NCBI RefSeq assembly: GCF_003369915.1
Contig: NC_046677.1
Location: 13,020,001 to 13,084,000 of the forward strand
Direction of reading: 5' to 3'
Source: Drosophila miranda
Taxonomy: Eukaryota; Arthropoda; Insecta; Diptera; Drosophilidae
Length of the DNA: 64,000 bases
The notes under the pieces are model-generated. The model did not search any database and was not told the DNA's origin. It saw only the letters and a list, made by a program, of their open reading frames with translations. Position 1 is the first letter of the stretch. Each line of letters opens with the position of its first letter. This document shows, in pieces, positions 46,782-58,616 of this stretch. A program made the translations under genes and the position numbers.

Positions 46782-47698
46782 AAAAAAGTTTGCAAGAATC
46801 ACCTACTAGTTTAACGAACGACCAAAGTTTAAGGGAGCCTAAGATCAGCTCACAAACAGTAGAGGAAACCCTGCCTACGGCATATCATTTTTCATTTACT
46901 CCTTTACCTAAAAGGGAAACAGGATTGCTCATAGTTGTTGATCACAATACTAAGTTCCATTTTCTGTGTCCCTTGAAGAAATTTACAGCCCCTAAGATCT
47001 GTGAATATCTGGAAGGGTCTCTCTTTTATACATTTGGGGTGCCAGAAGTCATCTTGTCAGACAATGGATCCCAATTTAAATCTAGCTACTTTCAGGCATT
47101 TTTAAATAGCTTCGGTATAACACAAAAATGCACAGCTATTTATTCACCGCAAGCGAATGCCAGCGAGCGACTGAACAGATCCGTGATAGCTGCGATACGA
47201 GCTTATATCGGTAACGAACATTCCAATTGGGACTGTAACCTAAATGCCATTAGTGGTTCATTGAGATCTACCTTACATAGGAGTACAGGGTATTCTCCAT
47301 ATTTTCTGGCATTTGGTCAAAACATGATGTTGAATGGGAAGGATTACGCACTCTTGCGTAAACTAGACCTTTTGAACGACGATACTAGAATGGAGAACCC
47401 CGATTCCTTGCAGCTAATCCGGCAACAGGCTAAAGCGAATGTCAATAAGGCACACGAAGAAAATTCGCATAGTTACAATTTGCGCTGCCGTGATACACAA
47501 TTAAAGATTGGAGATTTGGTATATGCTAGAAATTTCACACAAAGTAGTGCTATAAAAAAAGTTTAGTTCTAAACTAGCCCCTGTGTTCATTCCCGCTCAG
47601 GTAATTAAAAAGCGAAGTCCGTACTATTACGAATTGGTCGATGGGAACAAGAAATATCTCGGCGTGTATCATCTGAAAGACATTCAAATCAGGAAATA
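46724..47698 (+). pseudogene. pol: Truncated pol: integrase core and C-terminal part only, with a frameshift
   Basis: The -1 frame continues for about 60 codons of linker sequence and then enters the integrase core at IVVDHNTKF. The second catalytic aspartate is in LSDNGSQF and the glutamate in SPQANASERLN, the expected Ty3/gypsy pattern. The first catalytic aspartate (normally just before a GPLP-like motif; here FTPLP near 46897) is not seen, and everything from protease through RNase H is absent, so the deletion joint probably lies between about 46780 and 46900. The frame breaks at a run of seven A residues (47554-47560). In the next frame the usual C-terminal segment continues (YYYELVDGNKKYLGVYHLKD) to a stop at 47698. 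It is non-functional as it stands. Confidence 0.85.
46730..46779 (+). promoter_or_regulatory. Programmed -1 ribosomal frameshift signal, gag to pol
   Basis: The slippery heptamer GGGAAAC (46730-46736) is in the correct phase for gag (G GGA AAC). After a 6-nt spacer, 46743-46752 (AAGGATGTGT) pairs perfectly with 46770-46779 (ACACATCCTT), a 10-bp stem with a 17-nt loop. The -1 frame is open from 46724, and gag stops at 46779-46781. These are the standard parts of a -1 frameshift site. Confidence 0.8.
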
Positions 47699-47762
47699 AT
47701 CTCTCCTAATCAAGTTCTTCAGATAATTATTCGTCGAGCAGGTCTTGTATAATTATCTGTGG

Positions 47763-49916
47763 TGTAGTAGCCAGCACAAAATATAGGGAATTGGTTATCT
47801 TCTTTCGTCTCGTGAGACCCCCTAGTGATATTTCGAACGATCAAGCTTTAGCCGCTCTTAAGGTTGGATCAAAGCCTTAGCCGCTCTTAAGTCCGAACGC
47901 CCACGAACACATACAAGCGACGGACAGTGGGAAGCATAGACGGCAATCGTACGATTGCACAGTTAAGCTATGCTGTGCATTAGACGATCGTTGTATGCTG
48001 CTGCGAATGTTCTGGATCATACGATTGCACAGTTAGTAAAAAGCTCAAAAGCTCTGCTGCACTGGCTACTCAGTCCATCGTCTATTACTGCTTTGAACAA
48101 TATAAGAAAGTTGATCGATCTGTAAAGACGTGATAATTTCCGAGTGCGAGCAACATACATATTGCACACACATATATATAGTGCTATCCGGAAAATATAT
48201 ATATTTCCACAAATATATGCTGGAAGCATATAGTTACAAGTGCCGTACAGTTCAGTGGTCAGTGAATGACAAGAATTTAGTGCAGATATATTTGGGAAAA
48301 GAGGTACGTTTTCATATTAGTGCCGTGCACGTGCTGACATAACCTATGTTGCAGGGAGGTGTACCTAAGCTGCCCCATCGCGGTATAGTCTCGAGAAGAC
48401 TACCCTGGGAGCTGGCTTAGGCGAACAGTTGTCGAGGTTTCTCCAACTCCATCCATAATTCATCTTTTCTGGACCTTATATTGCCACCAAGTCGGAATCT
48501 CCAAAGATCCAAGTGGAACAGATCAGCCTTAATCGCCAAGAATATTTAGTGCTGCTCAGACATAAATAACTAAATACAAGCTTGGCGGAAGATTCGTCAG
48601 TACGGCCCGGAACCATATACATCGCACCTGTTGACCTCTAACCAACTTCAGGCGGTCAACAGTCTACAAAGCAGCAGCACAGGATCGAGTTTTGTCCAAT
48701 TTACATTTAATTCATTATCAAGTTCCAACGCATAAACATCAGCAGTTTAACGTAATGTAACTGAAACTTTATTAACACCCCTCTTTGATGTTACGCGCGT
48801 ACATACCTACATACATATGTGCATATGCACACTAAATTGTCTTCGTTTGCTACCTTTTGGTTCAATTTTCGCGATAGAGCATAACAATTAAATTTCTGTC
48901 TGTATTATGAAAACCAAAACAACTGACTGATGACTATGCGACGGTGTTTGTAGCGTAATTGTATTGTATGCATTATATATTTATGATTTCCATATTTTAA
49001 ACAGCTGCGGTCAACATCTACGACATCATTGGGCCCAACGATCAGCGTAAGACAATAACGCCGGAGTGAGTAATTATGTACAGCAAAAAGTAGTTTGGTC
49101 AAAAGAGCCTATTAACTTGAAAGTGTAGATATGCATACAGTGTATAATGATTCAAACCCGTCTGCTCAGTGTGTATAATGCACCCCAGTCTGATCTAGCT
49201 TTTGTTTACGATTTCGATTCTTATTCTCTCGTTTATATATATATATATATCTATACCCTAATGGTTTTCATGCTTTAAAATAATGAATTTATAACTAAAC
49301 TTATATGATAATTAGGATTAAGGAAATATTACCCACAAATTAGAAGCTAAGTCAATTGTTGTGTTTCTACAACTGCAACGTAATGAATATTGAAATTGAA
49401 GTCTCACATTATATTAAAATATGAATCTTTTTGGATTGAAATGAATCTTTAAAATCATAAAAATGGCCTGTCGAGTATGCGTGCCAGGATCTTATAAAAT
49501 GTGGTAAACCTTAGTAAAGGATTGATCAAGGGACAATGCAAGAACTCGAACGCAATGTCATGGTAGGGAGGGTACAGAAGAGAGGGACAATCAACACCTA
49601 GGTTCTCTCTAAATAGAAATGGTTCAGTAGGGCTTTTTTTTTGGCGTGTCGGCGCTATCAGTATTTCAGTTTCCTTTGTTTTATATAATCACTTATAGTT
49701 CCCGTAAAGTGCACTAATTAAATGTAGTGGAGTACGATAGTACAATTAGGCGAGGAAGAACCCCGACCATCCGGCGAGCTAGACCCGAGCCTAGCAAGAG
49801 TGCACACGACCAACCCTATTTGTACGCCGTCCTTAAGTCAGTCATGGTCATCTGCTGATACCGAGGGCCTATATATCTGTTTACATATATATATATTTAA
49901 ACTCTGGTACACTACA
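47763..49916 (+). repeat. 3' LTR of copy 2 (2154 bp)
   Basis: Collinear with 42368-44521 at a constant offset of 5395 bp. It ends GGTACACTACA. Only about 64 bp separate the integrase stop from this LTR, and no purine-rich tract is seen immediately upstream (the sequence there is TATAATTATCTGTGG). Confidence 0.95.
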
Positions 49917-49920
49917 ATTT
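49917..49920. other. Target-site duplication, right (ATTT)
   Basis: Matches 42364-42367 on the other side of the element and marks the pre-insertion site. Confidence 0.85.
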
Positions 49921-51519
49921 TTCAAGGAGTTATTCCCCACTGGTAGTCCCTTTTCGCTGCGCACACAGACGAAAAAAAGTCGGAAAATGGAAAAAGGAAA
50001 CAACTTTTGTTATAAAGCGTGTCCTGTGGCAAATTCCGTTCGCCTTCCACACACAGAGACACACATACACACACCCGTAATTGCAGTGTCTTCTTCTCGT
50101 TCTGTGGCATGGCTTCAGCTGTCAATTTTTTTGTTCTTTTTCCGTGTTCCGCTTTCAACGAATTAAATGGCATGAAATTAAAAGTTACTGCGAGAATTTT
50201 GTGCTGCATTTGCAGGAAAACGTGAGAAATTATAAGTACAAAAGCGTGGGAATGAAAAGGGAAGCGCGAAAACATGCCAAGCAAAAAAGGAATCAAAAGG
50301 GAAAGAAAGGAATGATAAAATATGAAAGAAAGCCCGAGAACGAGCGCCAGCCCCAGCCCCATGACCGTGCGCGTGTCCGGGTGGGTGGATGGTGAAACAG
50401 TTGAAAGACAACAGGCAAATCTACTTAAATATCCAGGCGAATAGTAAGCCTTTCTCTTTTTTTCCATTCTTTATGAATTACTCTCGCTCTCTGTCCTCTC
50501 TGTCTTTTGGCCCCCCATTCCCATTCGCTCTTCTGTTGGGATTTCTTTTGTCCCTTGGTTAAGTCCGTTTTGTATTTTGCTGGCCCCACGTTTGTACATT
50601 ATGCAAGTTATTTTCGCAACCTTGTGGAAAAATATGAAATCAGCGAAATATATTTATGACTTATTTTGTTAGAAGGACAAAGAAGCGGACTTGTCCCAGA
50701 GAGACAACCAGAGAAACCGAGAAAATGAAAGTTGATGGAGTTTGGCTTAGCAAATGAAAGAGAAATCCGGGGCCAGGAGTGGAGTGGATTGTTTGAGATT
50801 AAGATACTTCAAATATTTTTTCTAGCCTTCGGTCTATGAGTGAGCAAAGAGATAGAATAACTCGTATAAGATACAGTGGAGAGGTTTTCGGGAATGATAC
50901 GTTTTCGAGTCTATTGAAATGGGACTACAGGAACTAGTTTCTAAATTCTAAATTTTTGTATCCTTAACAATCTTCCATCCCTTTTCCTGTTCTTTTGTTT
51001 GTTTCTTTTCTGCCTTGGCTGTATGTGGAGCAACCCGAAAACAATTTATGTGTGTCAATGCGGGTCAGGGCAGTCGTGTTTTTTTTGTTGCTCTATACTT
51101 TGAGCCCGATCTTTGGCCGCTAAATGCTATCTGCCTTAGAACGTCTTTGGTTTTAATGCCTCTCATATTTCTGGAATTGGTTTTCAGCGTTCTGTTGATT
51201 CTAATACTCTCACAGTTAGGGTAGTCTTTTTTGTGCGAAAGTTTTCAGGATTTGAGACCCCACATTGTGGCCGTGGAACCTAGGTTTGAATCCTGGTGAC
51301 GGCAATACTGAAATGCAAACATGCATTGTCATGGAGTCGGGTTTTCTCCTAAATCTGTTTTCTTTTTTTGTTAAATATAATTTTCCTGATGATCCAGATG
51401 AAACCTAAATGAGAACACCGAGCACTTTATTTCATTTCGAATAGTTTCGTTTCATAATTCAGATATAAAATTAGATACAGCATACCCAGTTTTTGTGACT
51501 TTTTCGGCAAAAGTTAAGC
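49921..51519. other. 1.6 kb without a recognisable gene
   Basis: Host DNA resuming after the retrotransposon. A minus-strand open stretch at 49922-50467 is hydrophobic, low in complexity and lacks motifs. GGTTTGAATCC near 51285 resembles a tRNA B box, but no tRNA fold surrounds it. Confidence 0.45.
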
Positions 51520-52085
51520 ATGGACTCTGGATTTACGACTAGTCATACCGAATCCGATGTATATGAAAACAAATATTCAAGAGATGAGGAGAATATGGAA
51601 AAATTTTATGCAACTGTTGGGAATATATCCAGAAACATGCGTAAGGGAGATTGGACATATTTGCAACGCCATCCGGAAATTCGAGCCATAATACGTACCA
51701 TAATAACTGAGGCCATTGAGAAGAAACCCAGCAATATTTTTCAATTTGCAGCTAATCTATTTCAGTGCAATAATGAATTGGAATTAGTGCGAAAGGTTGG
51801 TTTGTCATTTATAGTTTCGATAAATTTATAATAACGTCAAGTTATTTCCAGATTAACAAGCAACTGAAATTGGTTAACCAACAGTTGAGGGGGGGAAACT
51901 GGGGACCGGCTGATGGGGAAATGTTATTTACAGAGTCCAGTGATGTTTTTACAGAATTGAAAGCCGAGTGCAAGTCCAACTTCTTGAATCAAACAGTTGA
52001 ACCGCAAATGAAAGAGACCCGAGACCCCGTGGGTCCAGAAAACTTTAAGCCCAGTTGTCCAGAAAATCCGGAGACCGAATGTTAA
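51520..52085 (+). CDS. RIIa-type dimerisation/docking-domain protein (probable sperm protein)
   Basis: Two exons, 51520-51795 and 51852-52085, with a 56-bp intron (AAG|GTTGGT ... TTTCCAG|ATT) in phase 0, give 169 residues. Residues about 47-75 (YLQRHPEIRAIIRTIITEAI, then KKPSNIFQFAANLF) fit the RIIa fold of protein kinase A regulatory subunits and the sperm proteins ROPN1, CABYR and RIIAD1: a short helix pair ending in a KP-x-(D/N)-(V/I)-x2-FAA motif. In those proteins the domain dimerises and binds amphipathic anchoring helices, often in the fibrous sheath or radial spokes. There is no kinase or cyclic-nucleotide domain. The C-terminal third is polar and not recognised. The start is the first ATG in the frame. 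Confidence 0.72.
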
Positions 52086-52108
52086 CGCTTACAAAATAAT
52101 ATATCAAG

Positions 52109-52234
52109 CATTTCGACATTAAACCGCTCTTCTCTACCAATACTAATAGGCCGCCAGTGATGCTAGAGCCGGGACACGGCGTGCTGCCCTTTTGCGCCCC
52201 ATACCCATACCATCAGACAGTTCATTTCGCATAA
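52109..52234 (+). other. Possible alternative C-terminal exon of the RIIa gene
   Basis: Just after the stop of the RIIa frame another open block reads IKPLFSTNTNRPPVMLEPGH and on to YPYHQTVHFA before TAA at 52232-52234. It would join the RIIa frame through an 80-bp intron from a weak donor (CCC|GTGGGT at 52029) to CAAG|CAT at 52108, phase 0, giving a 192-residue variant. The acceptor lacks a good pyrimidine tract, so this is a suggestion only. Confidence 0.25.
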
Positions 52235-55200
52235 TATTAATTGAGCAGTGTTTAAAAACTTATAAGTAGATATAAACATCCCCGAGTATTTTCGCTGTCG
52301 TACCCAATGTAGTAAAACGAAGGGCAATTTTAAATTTAGCGACTAGTACAGTTCTCCGGAGGTATGCGATATTTTGTAATAACGTGAAATGTATGGAAAT
52401 AGATAATATAATCCACATTGGAGCGATTGTTAATTGTAAAAAGGGTACTAAGAACTTCGTTCTGCGGACTCGTTCATCTCTTTTTCCACTTTTTCGATTT
52501 GCTTGTTTTGACTCTCCGTGTGTGGGAGAGAGGCTGGATACAAATTTGTTCAATCATTTACTGATAGATTTTCGTTGCTGGTAGTGGTGCTTTGCTCTAC
52601 TGCCGCTGGTGTTGGAGCTTTATTGCTGGGGGACATGGACCTGCCATATATGTATGTAGTTTAAAGCGTAGTAAATATTTGCGCTACAACAATGTTTGCA
52701 CTCGGTTGGAAATTTGCAACCATTTTTTATGAACCCAAAACCCCCGCAGTTTTTGTGAATCCTTTGCTTGAAGCCGAAACGGAACGGGTGGAATGATTTT
52801 GATTTTTGTTGGTGTGGGTTTATTTATTATTTTATAGCTAGATTGTGACGTGGATTTAGTGGAGCGATATTTGGTTTAGCCCGCTAAACAAATATTGCAT
52901 GAGAGCCGCGAATGTTTTCTGCAAAAGTAATTGCACCCAATCGCATATGGAATATTTACGATTCGAAATGTCAGAGTTAAAGTTTCAGACCGACCCTGCC
53001 CCCGCCCCTACCACGACGCACAGTGCACACAGTTTAATTGAGTTGGTCCCGGGTGGAGTGGGAAGGGGAGGAGAAGCCTTGGACCGGACTTAATTGAATT
53101 TTCGCTAATCCAATAGATTAAGGAGCAGCAGCAGCAAGACTGCTCCCACTGCTCCATCTTCTCCCTCTCCTGCAGTGCTGACCCTGCCCTGCGCCTCTGT
53201 TGGCTGTAATGCAATGCAAAAACAATAACAAAATTATGCTGGCCAACAGCAGGGGCAGCTGACAAGGCTAAGCCTCGTCCCAGCGGGTCTAGGAAGATGA
53301 CCTCAAAAGTGCAGCCAAAGTATCGCCAAGAAAGGGACAAGTCCCAGAGCCACAGCCCTCTGCACTCTGTACAGGCCTGGGACCCGTCTCCAAGGATGGC
53401 AACAGTGTCTTTGCAAGGGCATAGTTTTCTTTCATCTTTCAATCCTCATTGTTTGCGAACATTTTTTTCTTGAATATTTCAGCATTCCTCGGAATTTAAT
53501 TAGCCCGGCCCGGACCTGGACCCCACTAAGTGTGCCCTATGCTGAATTTAAATCATGCATAAATTAGCAAATTTTCCGCACACACAATTTCCGAGCGAGT
53601 CACATTTGCTTAGCGCATTTTCGGGGGCTATAACTAATTATATGTTGACATGACATTTATTTGACTTGCATAAATTAGGCAATTAGTTGATGAACGATGA
53701 ACGTTAATTAAGTTTCTGGAAAAGCGCTAAGCCAGGTGTTGAGCTGTGGGCGGGAGGAACAGCAAGATAAGTACGGTTAACAAAAAGGAAAGTGCGAGGA
53801 AAATTTTAGGAAAATACGAGTACTTTTATCGATGTGTTTGAGTATGTCTTTGAGAGACATTAGTGTCTCGCAAAAGGATGTCCAAACTATTTTTATTGTC
53901 AGAGTTGCTCTCTTACCTCTTAGTTGAGGTATTTCTATAAGGTATTGATATTTAGAATACAAGAACTGTTCTCATGAAGACTACTATAATGTTATTCAAT
54001 ATTACAACTATGTGTACATATTAGATCTTAAATGTACGTTACATGCATGTAATATATATCTAGAATCAGTCTTCATCTGCCCCAAAAGCTTTCTTGCCTC
54101 ATTCTGCTCATCTCAGAGGATCTACCCTTCATCTGAAGGGTATCAAAGCTGAACGAATGACTTAGGGGAGACAAATATAATTAAAGAATAAGTAGATAGG
54201 TTATACTTTTAGATAGAAATTTCGAGAGTATGAGAACGATGCAACTGTTTCGCGTACATTTTATCGTCTTCTCTCGGCGAAAAGGTGAATGACGCTGGAC
54301 ATAGAATATTTTCGACACATTGTGGCATCGTCTGTGGCAGGGTCCCACACTGACCTCTCTTTTTTTCGACTCTGTCGCGTGGCGTATACGCAATAAAGGA
54401 ATGGTAGCCAAAAGCCCGGCCAAATGATGGGTTGAGTGCAGCCGACGGTTCCCCACTGCAGTTGGGCGACGCTTGTCATCATTAGATTAGAGTGCAACCA
54501 ACAGAGAGAAAGAGAGAGCAACAGATATGTAGAATGAGAGGGAAGTTGCACACATACACAAGCGCATACAAAAGGGACAGAGACAGAGAGACAAAAATTA
54601 AACTATGGGGCGTTGCCTTGTTAGGATGTGCGTTAAATTGTAAAACAACAGAGCGGAGTGAGGAGTGGGAGTGGGGGCATGTGGGTGTGTGGGTGTGTGG
54701 GTGTGTCAGTGGTGGCAATGTGTACTACAGGACTGCACCCATCTGGCCAGTGTTATCCTGGCTGTCATGCTGTGGCCAGCTCTCGTTTATTTTGCGTATT
54801 AGACGCTGCTATTTTGTGCTTATTGTTCCCAGTCATTCTCCTGCCCCACCCATTCGCCGTCTATCTCTCTACCCCTATCTATGTAGCTTCCCCTACCCAC
54901 TGTATTTCGATTTCTCTGTCTGTCCGTCTGTTTGTCCGCTTGTCTGGATGTCGCTACTTTAGCACCCATTCCGTGTCCTGTTATTTTTCGCTTGTTTGGT
55001 TTCTTTGGTGTCCCATTGTCAGCTCATTTGTAATTTTTGGCACAACGATTTCAAATTAAGCAACCGGAAATGAGCTGACATTTTGTATTGCTGCTGCTTC
55101 TGCCGCTTCTGCTGCTCTTGCCGCTTCTGCTGCTGTTCGTTTCCATTTCGTTCCACGCTTCTGTCGTTTGCCAGCTTAAGGGCACTTTTGTGGCATATCA

Positions 55201-57007
55201 TCATCATTGAGTTGTCCTTTAAGGACACACACACATTCACCAGCTCTGAGAGAGATCTGCATTCAAGTTGTCTTGTCTATTATTATGACAATATTAATAT
55301 TTACATTTTACAGTTATTGTCTAGCCAGAGCATCCTTTTCCACACACCACAAACTATCCATCTCTCGCTCTCCTTCCCCTCTCCCCTCCCTCTCCCTCTC
55401 TACTCCCGTCACTTCTTCTCTTTTTCCCTCACATGGTACACATGTATCCTTTCTCCGCTCTCCGTTCTACTCTATTCTATTCTGTTTTGTTTTGCCGCAT
55501 GCCGTGCCTGCTGGCTCGTATGCATTTGGTGTTTTCTTGTATATTGCTCTATGCTACACCCGCTGCCATTTCTGCCTCTCTTCGCCACTCCACTTTATCG
55601 TCTTGTTTGTTCTTGTCAATATGGCTTCCATTTTGTATGTTGTGCATTACTTCCGTTAGATGTTAACCACTTTATCCCTTGTCCATTAAATCATGTTTCT
55701 TTGTGGCTTGTTCCCGTCACAATTCAACTTCTGTACGTTCTCGTATCGTCAGATGGCACATGAAATCTTCAAAGAACAGTTCTGCAAAGTGTGGCTGTTA
55801 ACAAAGCTGTTAACTTCCTCAATCGTGCTCACATTTTTCCCATATTTCCCTCTGTTGACTTAACATTTCCCTCAGTCGCTTAACATTTCGAAGTGGAGAG
55901 CTTTTGCCTCAGTTATTCTCAGTCAGTTACATATTTCCCAGCAACACAGCAGCACTTCGGCTCGACTTTCGTTAAGTGGCGAGTGCCCTCTCACTGGCAG
56001 CTCCACCCGATGGCAGCCGAATCCTTCGGACTCTGGCAGCCTCCTGCTGCCGGCGACATCATCGTCGTACTGCTGCTGCTGCTGCTGCTGGGACTCCGGC
56101 TAGGGCCGACAGCTTCCTGCCGCTGATGCTTCAGTTACGTTGATAATGTCAAATCGCTTGGTTCGCTGTGCTGCTGCCTGCGCTGCCGTTGCTGACACCG
56201 CTCACGAGGACTACGACCACGACCAGTGCCAGGAGAAGGTCCAGGACGACTATTACTACGACAACAACGGTAGAGACACGGGCTTGGGCCACGAGGACGA
56301 TGGCGACGACGGCCAACGAGTAAATAAATTAAGCGACGAGCAACAGCAAAGTAAATAATACGAGCAGCAGAAAACAAAGCAAACCAAATGAATTAGCAAT
56401 ACACAAAAAGTTGGCTATCTAAATACGAAAAGCAAACACACAGCACACTTGCAACTGCAACTCCAACTGCCGGCTAAAACGTAAAATGTAAAACGTAAAA
56501 AGTGTCAGAATTTGTGAAAATTAATATTTCACCAGAGATTTGAGTGCTTGAGTGCAAACAAACAAAACAAACCGAAAAATACCGAACAAAAACACAGAAC
56601 AAACCAAACAGCAAACACATAACAGAGAACAGAGAACACAGAAGCTGAAGCCGAAGCCGAAACAGGACAAACTTTTCGGTTTACAAAAGTTTTATTTTAC
56701 ACACTTTTTTCACCCAGTTCCCGTGCTCGCGTAAAATTATGAAAAATATGTGAAAAATGTGCAGAATCCACAAAATACTCGTACAAGAAGAGCAGCAACA
56801 AAGGCGACACAAACAGCAACAACAAGAACATTAGCTGGGAGCCCGCCCCTGACATAGGTCAAGCCACTCCGAGCCGGAGAGGCACGAGGCATTTTTTCTG
56901 GTCTGTCCCGGAATCCCCTGACGTTTCTTTTCCACTCTGTGCGCGCCAGTGCCAGTGCCGGTGTTCGTGACTGTGTGCGGGAGAAGTAGTGCGGGAGTCC
57001 CTGTAAC
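52235..57007. other. 4.8 kb without a recognisable coding gene; probable upstream leader DNA at its right end
   Basis: Long open frames at 53008-53442 (minus) and 54492-55763 (plus) follow pyrimidine- or repeat-rich DNA and have no domain signature. CTG units lie near 56067-56092. From about 56350 the plus strand becomes rich in ACAAAC/CAACA, typical of long untranslated leaders of Drosophila genes. A CTCAGTCAGTTAC segment near 55918 could be an initiator, but this is weak. Confidence 0.4.
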
Positions 57008-57151
57008 GTGCTAAAATTAGCTAATTTATTGCTCAGACTACAACAATCACAGCAATCACAACCAACCCAACAACAAGAAACCAACAGAAACAGAAACAAC
57101 AAACGCTTGGCAGTCATAACATTTGCCGTGGCTGCTGGTGCAGGCCCCAAA
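57008..57151 (+). other. Probable 3' end of an untranslated first exon
   Basis: A CA-rich stretch (CAATCACAGCAATCACAACC...) ends at CCCAAAG|GTAAGTGG, a near-perfect splice donor with GT at 57152. There is an open frame across it, but it starts at GTG, so I read it as leader sequence. The gene it belongs to would continue to the right, possibly beyond the window. Confidence 0.35.
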
Positions 57152-58035
57152 GGTAAGTGGAAATGCTACTTGGCTGAGATTCTGTTTCCTTTACAAGGAA
57201 ACCTAGTTGAAAGTTTGGGGCTGAACGGGGTGAAGTGATACTGCGTGAAGTGTAATGATAGTATCTGAATTGTTTGAAAAAATATAGATATGAATTACGC
57301 ATTGCATTACTAACTAAAGCACTAATCACTCTCAAAAGACTAAGAGAGTGTATTTGTACTTTCATAAAGTATGTCTACAGAAATATTTGGTAAATATACA
57401 GTATAAATACAGACTAATGTTGGTAAATAACTTTCTGGATATGATTATTAACCATCAATAAAGCAAACAATTAAGTGTGTCTGCAAGTAAACAGAGTAAT
57501 TTTACTACCTACACTGATTCGTTAGCCAAGTAAATAATTGAAATTATTAATAATTGGCTGTAATCTGTTCAATTAATTCGTGTTGATACCATATTGAAAT
57601 TTGTTGTAATCGACACTTTCAATTTAAATTTGGGAAACTGAAATTTCACTCATTTTTTTTTCGAACCTTAGAACCTTGATTCCTTTCACAATATTCACGC
57701 CTCCCTTTCTAGACCAAGAGAAAAAAATCCTGAGCCCCGAATAGTTACACTAAGATTCTAATATTAATGCAATTATATTCGCCCCGAGAGTGGTAATATT
57801 AGAATGGAAATGTTTCCACTTGAATTTTGATATAAACATGCAAATATTTGATCTAAATATATTTCATACTTAAATTAGATAAACTTCCTACAAATTGAAT
57901 ATAAAACATTTGATAAAACGTTTTTATATTCAGATTAAGTTTTTATATTTAAGTCAAAGTGAATTCTGTTTAACTTCACTATGTTTGTATCTGAAAACCG
58001 TATACGTAATTTGAATAAGGATGTGTTTCGCTCAG
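57152..58035. other. A+T-rich DNA, no gene recognised
   Basis: Unique A+T-rich sequence between the putative leader exon and the male-type gene cluster. The poly(A) signal of the Kunitz gene (TTTATT on this strand) is at 58036-58041. Confidence 0.45.
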
Positions 58036-58047
58036 TTTATTTCTTAC

Positions 58048-58406
58048 TTAATCCAATTGTGGCAGATCTACCCATTGCTCAATTAAATGAAGGATTCTGG
58101 CACAGGCCTTTTCACACTCTTCTAGACTGGGGTACACCTGAGGATAGCAATTGTCTCCCGGTCGTAGGGCCAAACATTTGTCATAGGCAAAATAAAATTG
58201 TTGATTTTTCACATCATAGCTGTGACAATTTTGAACTGCCGAAGCAGTCAAAGGCATAAAGCAAAAACATTCATTGCATTCGTAGAGGCCAGCAGCTGCA
58301 ATTGATTGAAATCGGACTCGGAAAATTGTCAGATACGAATTATGTTTTTCCAAAATTTACCCAATTCCAGTAGAATCAGCAGAGCTGGAAGCAGTAAATC
58401 AGACAT
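58048..58406 (-). CDS. Secreted Kunitz-type (BPTI-like) protein
   Basis: Two exons on the minus strand, 58361-58406 and 58048-58295, with a 65-bp intron (TTGG|GTAAAT ... ATTGCAG|CTGC), give 97 residues. The first exon is a signal peptide (MSDLLLPALLILLEL). The mature part has eight cysteines. The last six follow a Kunitz-like order: C-x11-C-x16-C-x8-C-x10-C-x3-C, with the aromatic QQFYFAY segment before the third. Spacing is looser than in BPTI, so inhibitor activity is uncertain and the P1 region is not obvious. Short single-domain Kunitz proteins of this kind are common in Drosophila male accessory glands. It is divergently arranged with the gene at 58617, 210 bp away, so the two may share a promoter region. 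Confidence 0.78.
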
Positions 58407-58616
58407 TGCACGTCAGCAAATGGGAGCCACTAACGAAACAAAATTTAATTGGTAATCTCATTAGCGAAGCTGAATTGAAAGTCGTTAGTCATGCTCTGGC
58501 GCTTTTCCCCATCGGACGCTTTCAATTCGGTTCTGTCTCCCAAGGCATCAAAATGAGAAAATCTATTCCGTAAGTTTTGTATTTATTAGTTTTGAGCTAA
58601 GTCATTTTATACTAAT

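Larger units (their letters stand above)
42368..49916 (+). mobile_element. Complete insertion of a Ty3/gypsy-type LTR retrotransposon, internally deleted (copy 2)
   Basis: This 7549-bp insertion has two 2154-bp LTRs, a lysine-tRNA primer site, gag, and a pol reduced to part of the integrase; protease, reverse transcriptase and RNase H are gone, and there is no env. I count three differences between the LTRs (43033/48428, 44084/49479, 44516/49911) with no net length change, so the insertion is very young. It must have moved using proteins made by intact relatives, or lost pol just before or after insertion. Long LTRs plus a tRNA-Lys primer site resemble the Ulysses/Osvaldo group of Drosophila. 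That placement is inference because the reverse transcriptase is missing. Confidence 0.95.

Noticed and set aside
49922..50467. 181-codon minus-strand frame next to the retrotransposon
   Set aside because: Low-complexity hydrophobic translation, no family signature, overlapping open frames on the other strand.
51270..51315. tRNA B-box-like GGTTTGAATCC
   Set aside because: No A box, acceptor stem or anticodon arm could be built around it.
53008..53442. 144-codon minus-strand frame
   Set aside because: Composition is odd for a protein, with repeat-derived CCCCC; no start context or splice structure.
55083..55763. 226-codon frame on the plus strand, hydrophobic and Ser/Leu/Phe/Cys-rich
   Set aside because: Pyrimidine-rich low-complexity DNA keeps several frames open at once; no domain and neighbouring frames are equally long.
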